64,000 nucleotides of DNA, from assembly GCF_002872075.1 (NCBI RefSeq), contig NZ_PGGU01000016.1, positions 255,009-319,008 of the forward strand, given 5' to 3'. Below are positions 42,994 through 50,601 of the stretch, one piece after another. Origin of the DNA: Microbacterium aurantiacum (GTDB lineage Bacteria; Actinomycetota; Actinomycetes; Actinomycetales; Microbacteriaceae). Every line of letters starts with the position of its first letter. Positions within the stretch are counted from its first letter, which is position 1. A program made the translations under genes and the position numbers. The notes beneath the pieces were generated by a model. The model was not told where the DNA came from, did not search any database, and worked only from the letters and a program-made list of their open reading frames with translations.

Positions 42994-44328
42994 CTAGTCT
43001 GCGACGGTGTAGTCGATGCCCTTGCTCTCCAGATCACTCGCGATGTACGCCTCGACGTTGGCGAGCACCTCCTCGAGGGTGATCTGCTTGGCGATGAACT
43101 TGCCCCACTGATCCTGCAGCTCGGGGAACCACGCGTCGTAGTTCGGTCCCTGCTCGAACTTGCCGATCGTCTCGGCCTGGGCGTCGGCGATCACTGTGCC
43201 GACCTCGGCGGGCGACTGGTCGAACAGCTTGTCGGGCACGACCGCCTCGGTGTAGTCCGAGACGTCCTTGAGCGCGGTCGGGACACCGATGGCGCCGGTC
43301 TCCGGGTGCTTGCTGGCGGCGATGCCGTCAGGATCGACCGCTGCGAACGTGGCGTACGCGACGGCTGCTTCCGGGTGCTCGCAGCCGACGGGCACGATGC
43401 CCGGGTTCGCCAGGCCCGACGTGACGCGCTCCTTCGCACCCTCGAACTGCGGCAGCGGGACTGCGTCCCACTGTCCGAGGGAGTTCACGAGGTTCGTCTG
43501 CAGACCGGTCAGGGACCACCACTGCGTCGGCAGGGCGGCGAGCTGGCCGCTGTCGAAGTACGAGTACAGTGCCGGGCGGTCCTGGTAGGTCTGCGTGGAG
43601 TTGAGGTCGTTGTCGACGATCTCCTGGATGATGCCCGCCGCCTTGAGCGTGGACTTGTCGTGCAGGTTGACCGTCCAGCTGTCGCCGTCGATCTTGAACC
43701 ACTGGGCGCCCGCCTGCTGGGACAGGTTGATCAGCGACGAGGGGTCTTCGCCCGCGAAATTGATGATCTTGACGCCCGACGGAGCGAGTGTCTTCCCGGT
43801 CTCGACGAGTTCTTCCCACGTCGCAGGTGCTTCGGCGCCGTTGTCGGCGAGGGTCTTGGAGTTGACCATCATGAACTGCGCCGACGGCCCCGCCGGCACG
43901 CCGTAGTACTTGTCGCCCATCTTCGCACTGGCCAGTGCACCGGGGCTGTACCGGTCGGCCACGGGCTCGACGTATTCGGTGATGTCCTGCGCCCAGCCGT
44001 TGACGAGCGATGTCGAGAGCGGAGTGAAACCCGGGACGAGGCACGGGACGCCCTGCTTCGACTCCATGACGTTGCGGAAGTTCGTCTGCGTGGCGACGTT
44101 GCTCGCCTGCAGCACGTAGTTCACCGTGATGTCGTCCTGGCTCTCGTTGAAGGCGTCGACGACCTGCTGGGTCACTTCCGCATCCCAGCCCCACACGTCG
44201 ATCGTGACGGGCTCTGATGCGTCCGGCTTCGTGTCGGCCGGGGCCCCGCCGCCGGCGCAGCCGGCAAGGAGGGCGACCGCGGCCAGGCCGGCGGTCAGGG
44301 TGAGGGTACCCCGTTGTACAGATCGCAT
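42994..44328 (-). CDS. Sugar ABC transporter, substrate-binding lipoprotein
   Basis: 444 residues, family 1 extracellular solute-binding protein. The ATG at 44328 has AAAGGAG upstream and gives a lipoprotein signal ending LLAGC (cysteine about residue 24). Core features are ITVNYVLQASNVATQTNFRN, VPCLVPGFTPLSTSLV and WEELVETGKTLAPSG. It probably binds an oligosaccharide released by the extracellular lyase-like protein. A promoter and operator lie 90-140 bp upstream. Confidence 0.92.
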   Translation of the reverse strand: MRSVQRGTLTLTAGLAAVALLAGCAGGGAPADTKPDASEPVTIDVWGWDAEVTQQVVDAFNESQDDITVNYVLQASNVATQTNFRNVMESKQGVPCLVPGFTPLSTSLVNGWAQDITEYVEPVADRYSPGALASAKMGDKYYGVPAGPSAQFMMVNSKTLADNGAEAPATWEELVETGKTLAPSGVKIINFAGEDPSSLINLSQQAGAQWFKIDGDSWTVNLHDKSTLKAAGIIQEIVDNDLNSTQTYQDRPALYSYFDSGQLAALPTQWWSLTGLQTNLVNSLGQWDAVPLPQFEGAKERVTSGLANPGIVPVGCEHPEAAVAYATFAAVDPDGIAASKHPETGAIGVPTALKDVSDYTEAVVPDKLFDQSPAEVGTVIADAQAETIGKFEQGPNYDAWFPELQDQWGKFIAKQITLEEVLANVEAYIASDLESKGIDYTVAD

Positions 44329-44419
44329 GGATTCACTCCTTTGTGACGTACTCGTCAATGATGTACATGATGCTTCGGACGACGGGTTTCCCCGCGGCAT
44401 CGTTCGGGATCGCTCGCGG

Positions 44420-44435
44420 TGGATAACGTCATCCA
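44420..44435 (-). promoter_or_regulatory. LacI-type operator of the sugar ABC operon
   Basis: TGGATAACGTCATCCA on the plus strand. It begins one base after the -10 box and would cover the transcription start. One base separates it from the GH36/ThuA site when read on the opposite strand. Confidence 0.68.
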
Positions 44436-44436
44436 A

Positions 44437-44465
44437 AGTATGACCGGGACGCGTGGGCGTGTCAA
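44437..44465 (-). promoter_or_regulatory. Promoter of the sugar ABC operon
   Basis: A perfect -35 box TTGACA (44460-44465, minus strand), 17-bp spacer and CATACT (44437-44442). Nothing else is evident in the gap 44329-44520. Confidence 0.7.
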
Positions 44466-44520
44466 TAGCTGTCCCGGGATCGCCACCCCAGTTCCGGTGA
44501 AGCCTGTCCCCAATGGCGGT

Positions 44521-45261
44521 TCAGTGCGCCACGGCAGTCTGCTGGCGCTCGTTCAGCAGGGCGTGGAGATCTCCTGAGGCGCCGAGGAGTGCGACGCTGC
44601 GGCGGCTGAGGTCGGACAGCCGCTCGTCGAGAAGCGCTTGCGCTTCCGCCGTCAGGCCGTGCTCGCGAAGCTGATCGAGTACGCGCGCTATCGGCGGGAT
44701 GCGGTGTCCGCCGCTTCGGAGTGCGGCGACGATACGCGCTTCACTGATTGCCCGAGCCGTGTATCGACGTGTTCGGGACTGGCTGATCCGGTCCGGGTTG
44801 ACGAGTCCTTCGTGCTCCCAGTGGCGCAGCGCTGAGGAGCGAACACCGAGCGCCTCTGCGAGTTCGCCGATCGACATGGAGTCGTGGTCGTCGAACACGT
44901 GAGCGGTGTCGGCGAGCACGGCGTGGAGACCGTGGCTTGCTTCGCGAACCTGGTCTCGGCTTCGGGCGAGCAGGGCATGCAGGTCGTCGATCTTCTCTGC
45001 AGCGGCCTCGAGCGTGCCCTGCATGAGGGCGGGCATCATCTGTCGTGCCGGCACGGGGCCAATCGCGGCGGCCAGTCCGCGATAGGCGCGGAGCGCGGTG
45101 ATGTGGCGTTCCTCGTAGCGCCGGTATCCGTTGGGGGTGCGCTCGGCGGCGGGGAGGACTCCGAGACGTTCGAGATCGCGCACCTGTTGGGTGGAATAGC
45201 CCACGATCCGGGCGACGGCAGCTGTTGTCCATCCCGCCTCTTGAGACTTCGTCGTCTGCAT
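44521..45261 (-). CDS. Transcriptional regulator with two MerR-type DNA-binding domains
   Basis: 246 residues from the ATG at 45261 (GGGAG five to six bases upstream). Domain 1, about residues 10-75, reads WTTAAVARIVGYSTQQVRDLERLGVLPAAERTPNGYRRY. Domain 2, about 128-205, reads MSIGELAEALGVRSSALRHWEHEGLVNPDR followed by TRRYTARAI. A helical linker joins them and a short Arg/Leu-rich helix ends the protein. Most MerR proteins have one such domain and a dimerising coil, so this chain could bind both halves of an operator alone. No metal-site cysteines are seen. It is divergent from the DUF6194/Imm5-like pair. Confidence 0.85.
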   Translation of the reverse strand: MQTTKSQEAGWTTAAVARIVGYSTQQVRDLERLGVLPAAERTPNGYRRYEERHITALRAYRGLAAAIGPVPARQMMPALMQGTLEAAAEKIDDLHALLARSRDQVREASHGLHAVLADTAHVFDDHDSMSIGELAEALGVRSSALRHWEHEGLVNPDRISQSRTRRYTARAISEARIVAALRSGGHRIPPIARVLDQLREHGLTAEAQALLDERLSDLSRRSVALLGASGDLHALLNERQQTAVAH

Positions 45262-45316
45262 GCGTGCTCCCATCGCGTCAAAGTCCACATAAGCACTTGA
45301 AGGGGACGATTGAGGG

Positions 45317-45763
45317 ATGGAGATGAAAGAGATCGTCGATACTGTCAACGACTTCGAGGGCGTGCTCGTGGTCATTCCGGGAGAGGGGAGCGATTCGCCG
45401 GAGTTGGCGTGGGGTGATGCCTTCTTCTACTACGCCCCGGATGGTGTGATGCCGGAGCGGACTCAGCCGTACGGAACCATCGTGACGAAGAACTATCCAG
45501 GTGACGAGGAATCGCGACTCGACGAGCCAGGCCGGTTCCGCGTGAACATCCACGTCGGACGCGACCGCGCACCGCAGATTGTGGATCGCGATGCCACCCC
45601 TGCTGATGCCGATGTGTTCGTTTCGCACCCTCTGTACGGGGCTGCCGGATGGGTGTCGGTGGTGAACCCGGCAGCTTCGACGTCGGAGCAGGTCATCTCG
45701 CTGTTGCACGACGCGCATGAGGCAGCACGAGCCCGCGCTTCTCGTCGTTCGGGCAGTGCGTGA
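45317..45763 (+). CDS. DUF6194-family protein
   Basis: 148 residues. The sequence opens EIVDTVNDFEGVLVV and contains ELAWGDAFFYYAPDG, YGTIVTKNYPGDEESRLDEPGRFRVNIHVGR and the HPLYGAAGWVSVVNPA ending of this actinobacterial family, whose role is unknown. An in-frame ATG at 45323 is better spaced from GAGGG than the first ATG. The next gene begins at its stop (TGATG), so the two are coupled. Confidence 0.8.
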   Translation: MEMKEIVDTVNDFEGVLVVIPGEGSDSPELAWGDAFFYYAPDGVMPERTQPYGTIVTKNYPGDEESRLDEPGRFRVNIHVGRDRAPQIVDRDATPADADVFVSHPLYGAAGWVSVVNPAASTSEQVISLLHDAHEAARARASRRSGSA

Positions 45764-46305
45764 TGGCATCGCTGCAGGCATTGAGCGAGATCGACCGCCG
45801 GCTCGTGGCATGGTGGGCAGCGGACTGCGCCGAACGAGTCCTCGCGCTCTTCGAGTCGGAGTCACCTGCCGATTCGCGGCCGCGAGATGCGATCGCTCGC
45901 ACCCGGGCATTCGCGCGCGGCGAGCTCGATGCCGCAGGAGAGATCCGTCGCCGCTTCGTCGCCGGACGCGCTGCGCACGTCGTCACCACCCAGCCGGCCA
46001 TCGCGGCCGCCCGAGCCGCTGCGCAAGCCGCCGGCGTGGCGCATATGGGCGCCCATGCCCTCGGGGCCGCCGCATACGCGGCCAAAGCTGCGGGCTTGTC
46101 GAGACCCGATCAGGCCGATGCTGTCTGTGAAGAGATCCGCTGGCAGCTCGATCAGCTGAGCCCGGAAGCCAGGACAGCGCTACGACGGCTGCCGCTCCTC
46201 GGTGACGACACGAGCGGTCCGCTCGGACCCGGGCTTCTCAGTCGAGGTGTCCTCGCAGCGAACATCCGCGCCATCCAAGCAGATCTGGCCGATCGGACCT
46301 TCTGA
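45763..46305 (+). CDS. Imm5-like putative immunity protein
   Basis: 180 residues, nearly all helical. RDAIARTRAFARGELDAA, the Ala-rich AIAAARAAAQAAGVAHMGAHALGAAAYAAKA and ADAVCEEIRWQLDQL match the pattern of the Imm5 domain seen in polymorphic toxin systems. The ATG at 45763 overlaps the stop of the DUF6194 gene; a GTG one codon earlier is the alternative. No toxin gene is beside it, so the immunity label is family-based only. Confidence 0.72.
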   Translation: MASLQALSEIDRRLVAWWAADCAERVLALFESESPADSRPRDAIARTRAFARGELDAAGEIRRRFVAGRAAHVVTTQPAIAAARAAAQAAGVAHMGAHALGAAAYAAKAAGLSRPDQADAVCEEIRWQLDQLSPEARTALRRLPLLGDDTSGPLGPGLLSRGVLAANIRAIQADLADRTF

Positions 46306-46357
46306 TCCGCACAATCGCGTTGAGACAGCGACCCGCTCCCACGCGAAACCTTCGTTG

Positions 46358-47731
46358 TTACGCGAAGTCCCCACCCGGCGCCATGTCGCGGAACCGGGAG
46401 TAGTGCCCCTGGAACGCGACGGTGATCGTCGCGGTCGGGCCATTACGGTGCTTGGCCACGATGAGGTCGGCCTCGCCGGGGCGGATGTCCTTGTCGTAGA
46501 CCGAATCGCGGTGCAGCAGGATCACCATGTCGGCATCCTGCTCGATCGAGCCCGACTCGCGAAGGTCGCTGATCGCGGGCTTCTTGTCGGTGCGCTGCTC
46601 GGGACCACGGTTCAGCTGCGAGAGCGCGATGACCGGAACCTGCAGCTCCTTCGCGATGAGCTTGAGGCTACGGGAGAACTCGGAGACTTCCTGCTGGCGT
46701 GACTCGACGCGCTTGCCCGAGGTCATCAGCTGGAGGTAGTCGATGATGACCATGCGCAGGCCCTCGCGCTGCTTCAGGCGACGGCACTTCGCGCGGATCT
46801 CGACGAGCGTCATGTTCGGGCTGTCGTCGATGTAGAGGGGCGCATCGTTGATGCGCCCGCGGGTCGCGGCGACTGTGGTCCAGTCCCGAGGATCGAGGTT
46901 TCCCTTGCGCAGATTCTGCAGGGGGATCGCACCCTCGGCGCTGAGCAGACGCATCGCGATCTCGCTCTTGCCCATCTCGAGCGAGAAGAAGACCGAGGGG
47001 ATGTTGTGACCGATGGATGCCGAGCGCGCGAAGTCGAGTGCGAGCGTCGACTTACCCATGGCGGGTCGGGCGGCGACCACGATCATCTGTCCGCCGTGCA
47101 AGCCGTTGGTCAGTTCGTCGAGCTCCTTGAAGCCCGTCGGAACTCCGGTCATCGATCCGTCGCGGCCGCTCGCGGCTTCGATCTCCTCGAGCGCGGCGTC
47201 GACCGCGACCTGCAGCGGAACGTAGTCTTCGGCCGTCTCGGAACCGGTGATCGAGTAGATCTCGGCCTGCGCGTTGTTGACGATGTCCGTCGCATCGCCC
47301 TGGCCGTCGTAGCCGAGCTGGACGATGCGCGTGCCCGCGTCGACCAGCCGACGCAGGATCGCCCGCTCCGACACGATGCCCGCGTAGTAGCCGGCGTTCG
47401 CCGCGGTCGGGACGATCGAGGTGAGCGTGTGCAGGTAGTCGGCACCGCCGGCTCGGCCGAGTTCACCGGTTTTGATCAGCTCATCGGTGACCGCGACGAC
47501 GTCCGTCGGCTCACCGTGGGAGTACAGCGAGAGGATCGCCTCGAAGATGAGCTCGTGCTTGGGGATGTAGAAGTCGGCGCCCCTGAGCGTCTCGATCACA
47601 TCGGCGACTGCATCCTTCGACAGCAGCATGCCGCCGAGCGCGCTCTGCTCCGCGAGAAGGTCGTGCGGTGGCACGCGCTCCGGCGGGCGCTTTCCCCCGA
47701 GTCGCTCCTCCGAGATGTCGGCGATCGACAC
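46358..47731 (-). CDS. dnaB: Replicative DNA helicase DnaB
   Basis: 457 residues, standard length and without an intein. The N-terminal primase-interacting domain starts VPPHDLLAEQSALGGMLL. The RecA-like motor has Walker A ARPAMGKSTLALD, motif H2 IIDYLQLM, and the LRESGSIEQDADMVILLHR and KHRNGPTATI regions that complete the ATP site. The GTG start has AAGGGGG upstream. It unwinds DNA ahead of the replisome as a hexamer. Promoter and DnaA boxes lie upstream. Confidence 0.97.
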   Translation of the reverse strand: MSIADISEERLGGKRPPERVPPHDLLAEQSALGGMLLSKDAVADVIETLRGADFYIPKHELIFEAILSLYSHGEPTDVVAVTDELIKTGELGRAGGADYLHTLTSIVPTAANAGYYAGIVSERAILRRLVDAGTRIVQLGYDGQGDATDIVNNAQAEIYSITGSETAEDYVPLQVAVDAALEEIEAASGRDGSMTGVPTGFKELDELTNGLHGGQMIVVAARPAMGKSTLALDFARSASIGHNIPSVFFSLEMGKSEIAMRLLSAEGAIPLQNLRKGNLDPRDWTTVAATRGRINDAPLYIDDSPNMTLVEIRAKCRRLKQREGLRMVIIDYLQLMTSGKRVESRQQEVSEFSRSLKLIAKELQVPVIALSQLNRGPEQRTDKKPAISDLRESGSIEQDADMVILLHRDSVYDKDIRPGEADLIVAKHRNGPTATITVAFQGHYSRFRDMAPGGDFA

Positions 47732-47854
47732 ACTGCCCCCTTCGATGCGACGTGATTGCTTCGGCTGCTGCCCGAGCTTGATTGCCTGCGATGACGGTGA
47801 GTCCCCACCCTTCGCACAGCGAACCAGGAGCCCCCGACATTCGGTCGCTCGACC

Positions 47855-47883
47855 ACGTTAGGAGCGGCCGATTCCACACGCAA
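47855..47883 (-). promoter_or_regulatory. dnaB promoter
   Basis: TTGCGT (47878-47883) and TAACGT (47855-47860) on the minus strand, 17-bp spacer. A perfect DnaA box begins eight bases further upstream. The predicted leader is about 115 bases. Confidence 0.5.
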
Positions 47884-47890
47884 CACGGCC

Positions 47891-47899
47891 TGTGGATAA
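47891..47899. promoter_or_regulatory. DnaA box 1
   Basis: TGTGGATAA, the exact complement of the TTATCCACA consensus, next to the dnaB promoter. A weaker related sequence (TGTGGAAAG) follows at 47904. Confidence 0.65.
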
Positions 47900-47947
47900 C
47901 TATGTGGAAAGCGTGCGGACAAAGCCGGAGTGTCTGTGCACAACGCC

Positions 47948-47956
47948 TGTGGATAA
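47948..47956. promoter_or_regulatory. DnaA box 2
   Basis: A second perfect TGTGGATAA, 57 bp from box 1 and in the same orientation. A degenerate TGTGGATGG follows at 48025. The remainder of the 47732-48212 gap holds no credible gene. Confidence 0.62.
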
Positions 47957-48212
47957 CCCCGTGGACTGCCCTGCCTGTTGACTTTCTTTTTTGCGGGGAC
48001 CAGGGTTTTCATGTTTCCCCACCCTGTGGATGGGAATCGACTTCAAGGCGTGATTGAAGGTTGAGCTCGTGATGGGGAGATGTGCAGAACCTGGGGAAAG
48101 TCAAGCCGGATCTCTCCCGGGCGCGCCTTCGCCGGATGTCCACCCGTCACGCCCGGAAGTCTCATGGACAAAGGATGGATCACAGGAGTACTCTCGAGCG
48201 ATCTGCGCCCGA

Positions 48213-49295
48213 TCAATCGTCGTCGACGGTCGCGGTCGTCACGCCGAGGAACGCCGCGAGAAGCCGCCCCTCCTCGAGCAGTGCAGACACGGAGGCGTCA
48301 TCCAGCGCGGCGAACGGAACGATGCGCAGCGATTCTCCCTCGACGCCCCAGGTGCCCCGGAACATGCCGTCGAGCAGGAAGGTGCCGGCGCGTGCGCCGT
48401 TGCCCGGCGGCAACGGGATGCGGCCGGTTGTGTCGATGATCCGGGCCCGGTCTCGATGCGAGAAGAGGACGTTGTCGTACTCGGGAAGGAAGCGCGGCGG
48501 CACCGGAATGCCGGCGTCGGGTCGTGGCGCATCGGGAAGGTCGTAGAGCGCCTCCCCCCGTTCCGAGACGAACACGATGAGCTGCGGCGCCAGGCGATCG
48601 AGCACCTCACGCAGTCCGGTGAGCCCCGACCACGCCTGGACATCGCCGACGCTGGCCGGCCCGAACGCTCCGAGGTAGCGCAGCACGACATCGTCGATCG
48701 ATGGATCCGCCTGGAGAGGCTGACCGATCCACGAGTCCATGAGGGCGAGCCGCGCCTGGCCCTGCGGCTGCCCCCACACGCCCCTCGGCGTCGGCTGCAC
48801 GGTCGGCAGCAGATAGCTGACGGCGTAGGCCATGGCGTCCGCGTCGCGGTCGGGCCAGCGCTCGCGGAAGTGCGCGCGCAGCTCCGACCGCGTCAGCGGC
48901 GCTTCAGACAGCAGCTCCCGGCCGAGCGCGGTGACCTCCTCCGCCTGCTCGGCCGGAAGACGCTTGCTGAAGCCCATCCGGAACCCTCGGGCGATAGCCG
49001 CTTCCGTGAGCGGCCTCATCACCAGCGCGTCATCCGCCGTCACCAGGTGCACGGTGCCGCGCATCAGGGTCGCACGAACGAGGCGGCGCTGCTCGAGGGC
49101 CTCGGCAAGAGCCTCCGGCCGGTAATCGCGCAGCCGCGACCAGAGACCGACGTAGGGCGCCAGCGGCGCCTGCCCCTGCATCCCCACGAGCAGCCGGACC
49201 GCATCGATCGCGGAGTGGTCGCCGCGATCGAGCAGCAGTTGCCGGGACAGCAGCGCCCTGTTCAGGGCCCGGTCGCTGAGCGTCTGCGCCCCCAT
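48213..49295 (-). CDS. Winged-helix DNA-binding domain protein, AlkZ/HTH_42 family
   Basis: 360 residues. The protein has the HTH_42 family layout of tandem winged helices: LNRALLSRQLLL, VGMQGQAPLAPY, LVRATLMRGTVHLVTADDA, FLPEYDNVLFSHRDR and the ending GTWGVEGESLRIVPF. Relatives AlkZ and YcaQ are DNA glycosylases for bulky alkyl adducts and crosslinks, using a Q-x-Q or Q-x-D motif; here QGQ near residue 40 is a match. The epoxide hydrolase gene ends two bases upstream, so they are co-transcribed. Confidence 0.83.
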   Translation of the reverse strand: MGAQTLSDRALNRALLSRQLLLDRGDHSAIDAVRLLVGMQGQAPLAPYVGLWSRLRDYRPEALAEALEQRRLVRATLMRGTVHLVTADDALVMRPLTEAAIARGFRMGFSKRLPAEQAEEVTALGRELLSEAPLTRSELRAHFRERWPDRDADAMAYAVSYLLPTVQPTPRGVWGQPQGQARLALMDSWIGQPLQADPSIDDVVLRYLGAFGPASVGDVQAWSGLTGLREVLDRLAPQLIVFVSERGEALYDLPDAPRPDAGIPVPPRFLPEYDNVLFSHRDRARIIDTTGRIPLPPGNGARAGTFLLDGMFRGTWGVEGESLRIVPFAALDDASVSALLEEGRLLAAFLGVTTATVDDD

Positions 49296-49297
49296 GG

Positions 49298-50539
49298 TCA
49301 GCGGTGCTCGCCGAAGAAGCGGCGGAGATCGGCGACGAGGGTCTCGGGTGCTTCCATCGCGGGGAAGTGTCCGGCGTTCTCGTGCTCCGTCCATGACTCG
49401 AATGCGGATGCCGGGTCGATGACTGAGCGAACGGAGAAGTCGGCAGCGAAGACCGAGGCCGCAGCCGGGGGCATCGGCGGAGCCTCCCACCCACCGGCGG
49501 CGCCCGCGTCGTACGCGCCCTCGTCGGACGCGCCCTCGCCGGACGCGTTGCTGTCGGTGGCCGCCATCGCGGCGAAACGGCGATACACCTGCATCCCCTC
49601 ATAGAGCGCATGGGCCGACGACCAGCCGCCCTCAGTGAACCAGTACAGGCTCACGGTGGTCAACAGCCGGTCGATGTCGACGGCATCCTCCGGCAGAGCT
49701 GCCGCCGGGTCGCTCCACTCCTTGAACTTCTCCACGATCCAGGCCAGCTGGGCGACCGGCGAGTCGTTGAGGCCGTAGGCGATCGTCTGCGGACGCGTGG
49801 CCTGGATGTGCAGATATCCCGCACCGTCCTCACGGAAGACGTTGAAGCGCTCCGCGCGCTCCCGGTCGGCGCCGGTGAGACCGTCGACGGGGATCGCGGC
49901 CCCCAGGGGGAACGGGCTCGGGCCGTTGACGTGCGTCGCGATGACGCGCCCCGGAGCCACCATCGGCAGCATCCCCACGATGCCGGAACCGACGTCGGTG
50001 CCCTGCGCAAGGAAGCGGTCGTAGCCGAGTCGTGTCATCACGTCGGCCATCGCGCCGGCGACGCGGAACAGGTCGCCCCACCCCTGCCCGCTCAGCGGCG
50101 AGAATCCGAAACCGGGCAGCGATGGGATGACCACGTGCACGGCATCCTCTTCGCGACCGCCGTGCGCGACCGGGTCGGTGAGCGGTCCGATCACATCGAG
50201 GAACTCGACGAACGAGCTCGGCCACCCGTGCAGGAGCAGCAGCGGCCTGGCGCCCGCCACCGCAGACCGCACGTGCACGAAATGGATCGGCTGGCCGTCG
50301 ACGTCGGTGACGAAGTGGGGCAGTTCGTTCAGCTGCGCCTCCTGCGCCTTCCAGTCGAACCGGTCGCGCCAGTACTCGGCGAGCGGGCGCAGGTAGCTGA
50401 CCGGGATGCCGCGCTCCCACGCGGTCCCGTCGAGGTCGCGCGGCCAGCGGGTCTGCGTGAGCCGAGTGCGGAGATCGTCGAGGGCGCTGTCGGCGATCTC
50501 GATGCGGAAGGGGCGGATGCTGCTCGTCGTGTTGTTCAT
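49298..50539 (-). CDS. Epoxide hydrolase-like alpha/beta hydrolase
   Basis: 413 residues. The N-terminal EHN lid region (SSIRPFRIEIADSALDDLRTRL) is that of microsomal-type epoxide hydrolases. Catalytic features are the oxyanion motif LLHGWPSSFVEF, nucleophile Asp in AQGTDVGSG and His in ENAGHFPAME. A low-complexity insert of Gly/Ala/Ser/Asp repeats (about residues 332-348) lies in the cap-to-core return. It opens epoxides to diols; the substrate is unknown. TACCTT six bases before the ATG suggests a leaderless transcript. It is divergent from a WYL regulator. Confidence 0.88.
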   Translation of the reverse strand: MNNTTSSIRPFRIEIADSALDDLRTRLTQTRWPRDLDGTAWERGIPVSYLRPLAEYWRDRFDWKAQEAQLNELPHFVTDVDGQPIHFVHVRSAVAGARPLLLLHGWPSSFVEFLDVIGPLTDPVAHGGREEDAVHVVIPSLPGFGFSPLSGQGWGDLFRVAGAMADVMTRLGYDRFLAQGTDVGSGIVGMLPMVAPGRVIATHVNGPSPFPLGAAIPVDGLTGADRERAERFNVFREDGAGYLHIQATRPQTIAYGLNDSPVAQLAWIVEKFKEWSDPAAALPEDAVDIDRLLTTVSLYWFTEGGWSSAHALYEGMQVYRRFAAMAATDSNASGEGASDEGAYDAGAAGGWEAPPMPPAAASVFAADFSVRSVIDPASAFESWTEHENAGHFPAMEAPETLVADLRRFFGEHR

Positions 50540-50558
50540 GACTCCAAGGTAGAAGTCA

Positions 50559-50587
50559 TTGCGGAACGTTCGCTTCCGCAATATAAA
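50559..50587 (+). promoter_or_regulatory. Promoter and palindromic operator of the WYL regulator
   Basis: TTGCGG (50559-50564) and TATAAA (50582-50587) are 17 bp apart. A perfect inverted repeat, TTGCGGAA and TTCCGCAA with a 7-base centre (50559-50581), fills the -35 box and spacer. It also lies upstream of the divergent epoxide hydrolase gene, so one regulator could control both. Confidence 0.68.
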
Positions 50588-50601
50588 AGAGACTTGAGAT
50601 C

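Noticed and set aside
20768..44328. Fucoidan degradation locus
   Set aside because: There are no sulfatases and no GH107/GH168-type enzymes, which fucoidan systems normally have.
45763..46305. Part of a contact-dependent or polymorphic toxin locus
   Set aside because: No toxin, secretion or repeat protein is adjacent. The Imm5-like label rests on the family pattern alone.
47891..48034. Chromosome origin
   Set aside because: Only two perfect DnaA boxes and one degenerate one, with no dnaA, dnaN or rpmH beside them and no AT-rich unwinding stretch. Regulatory DnaA boxes fit better.
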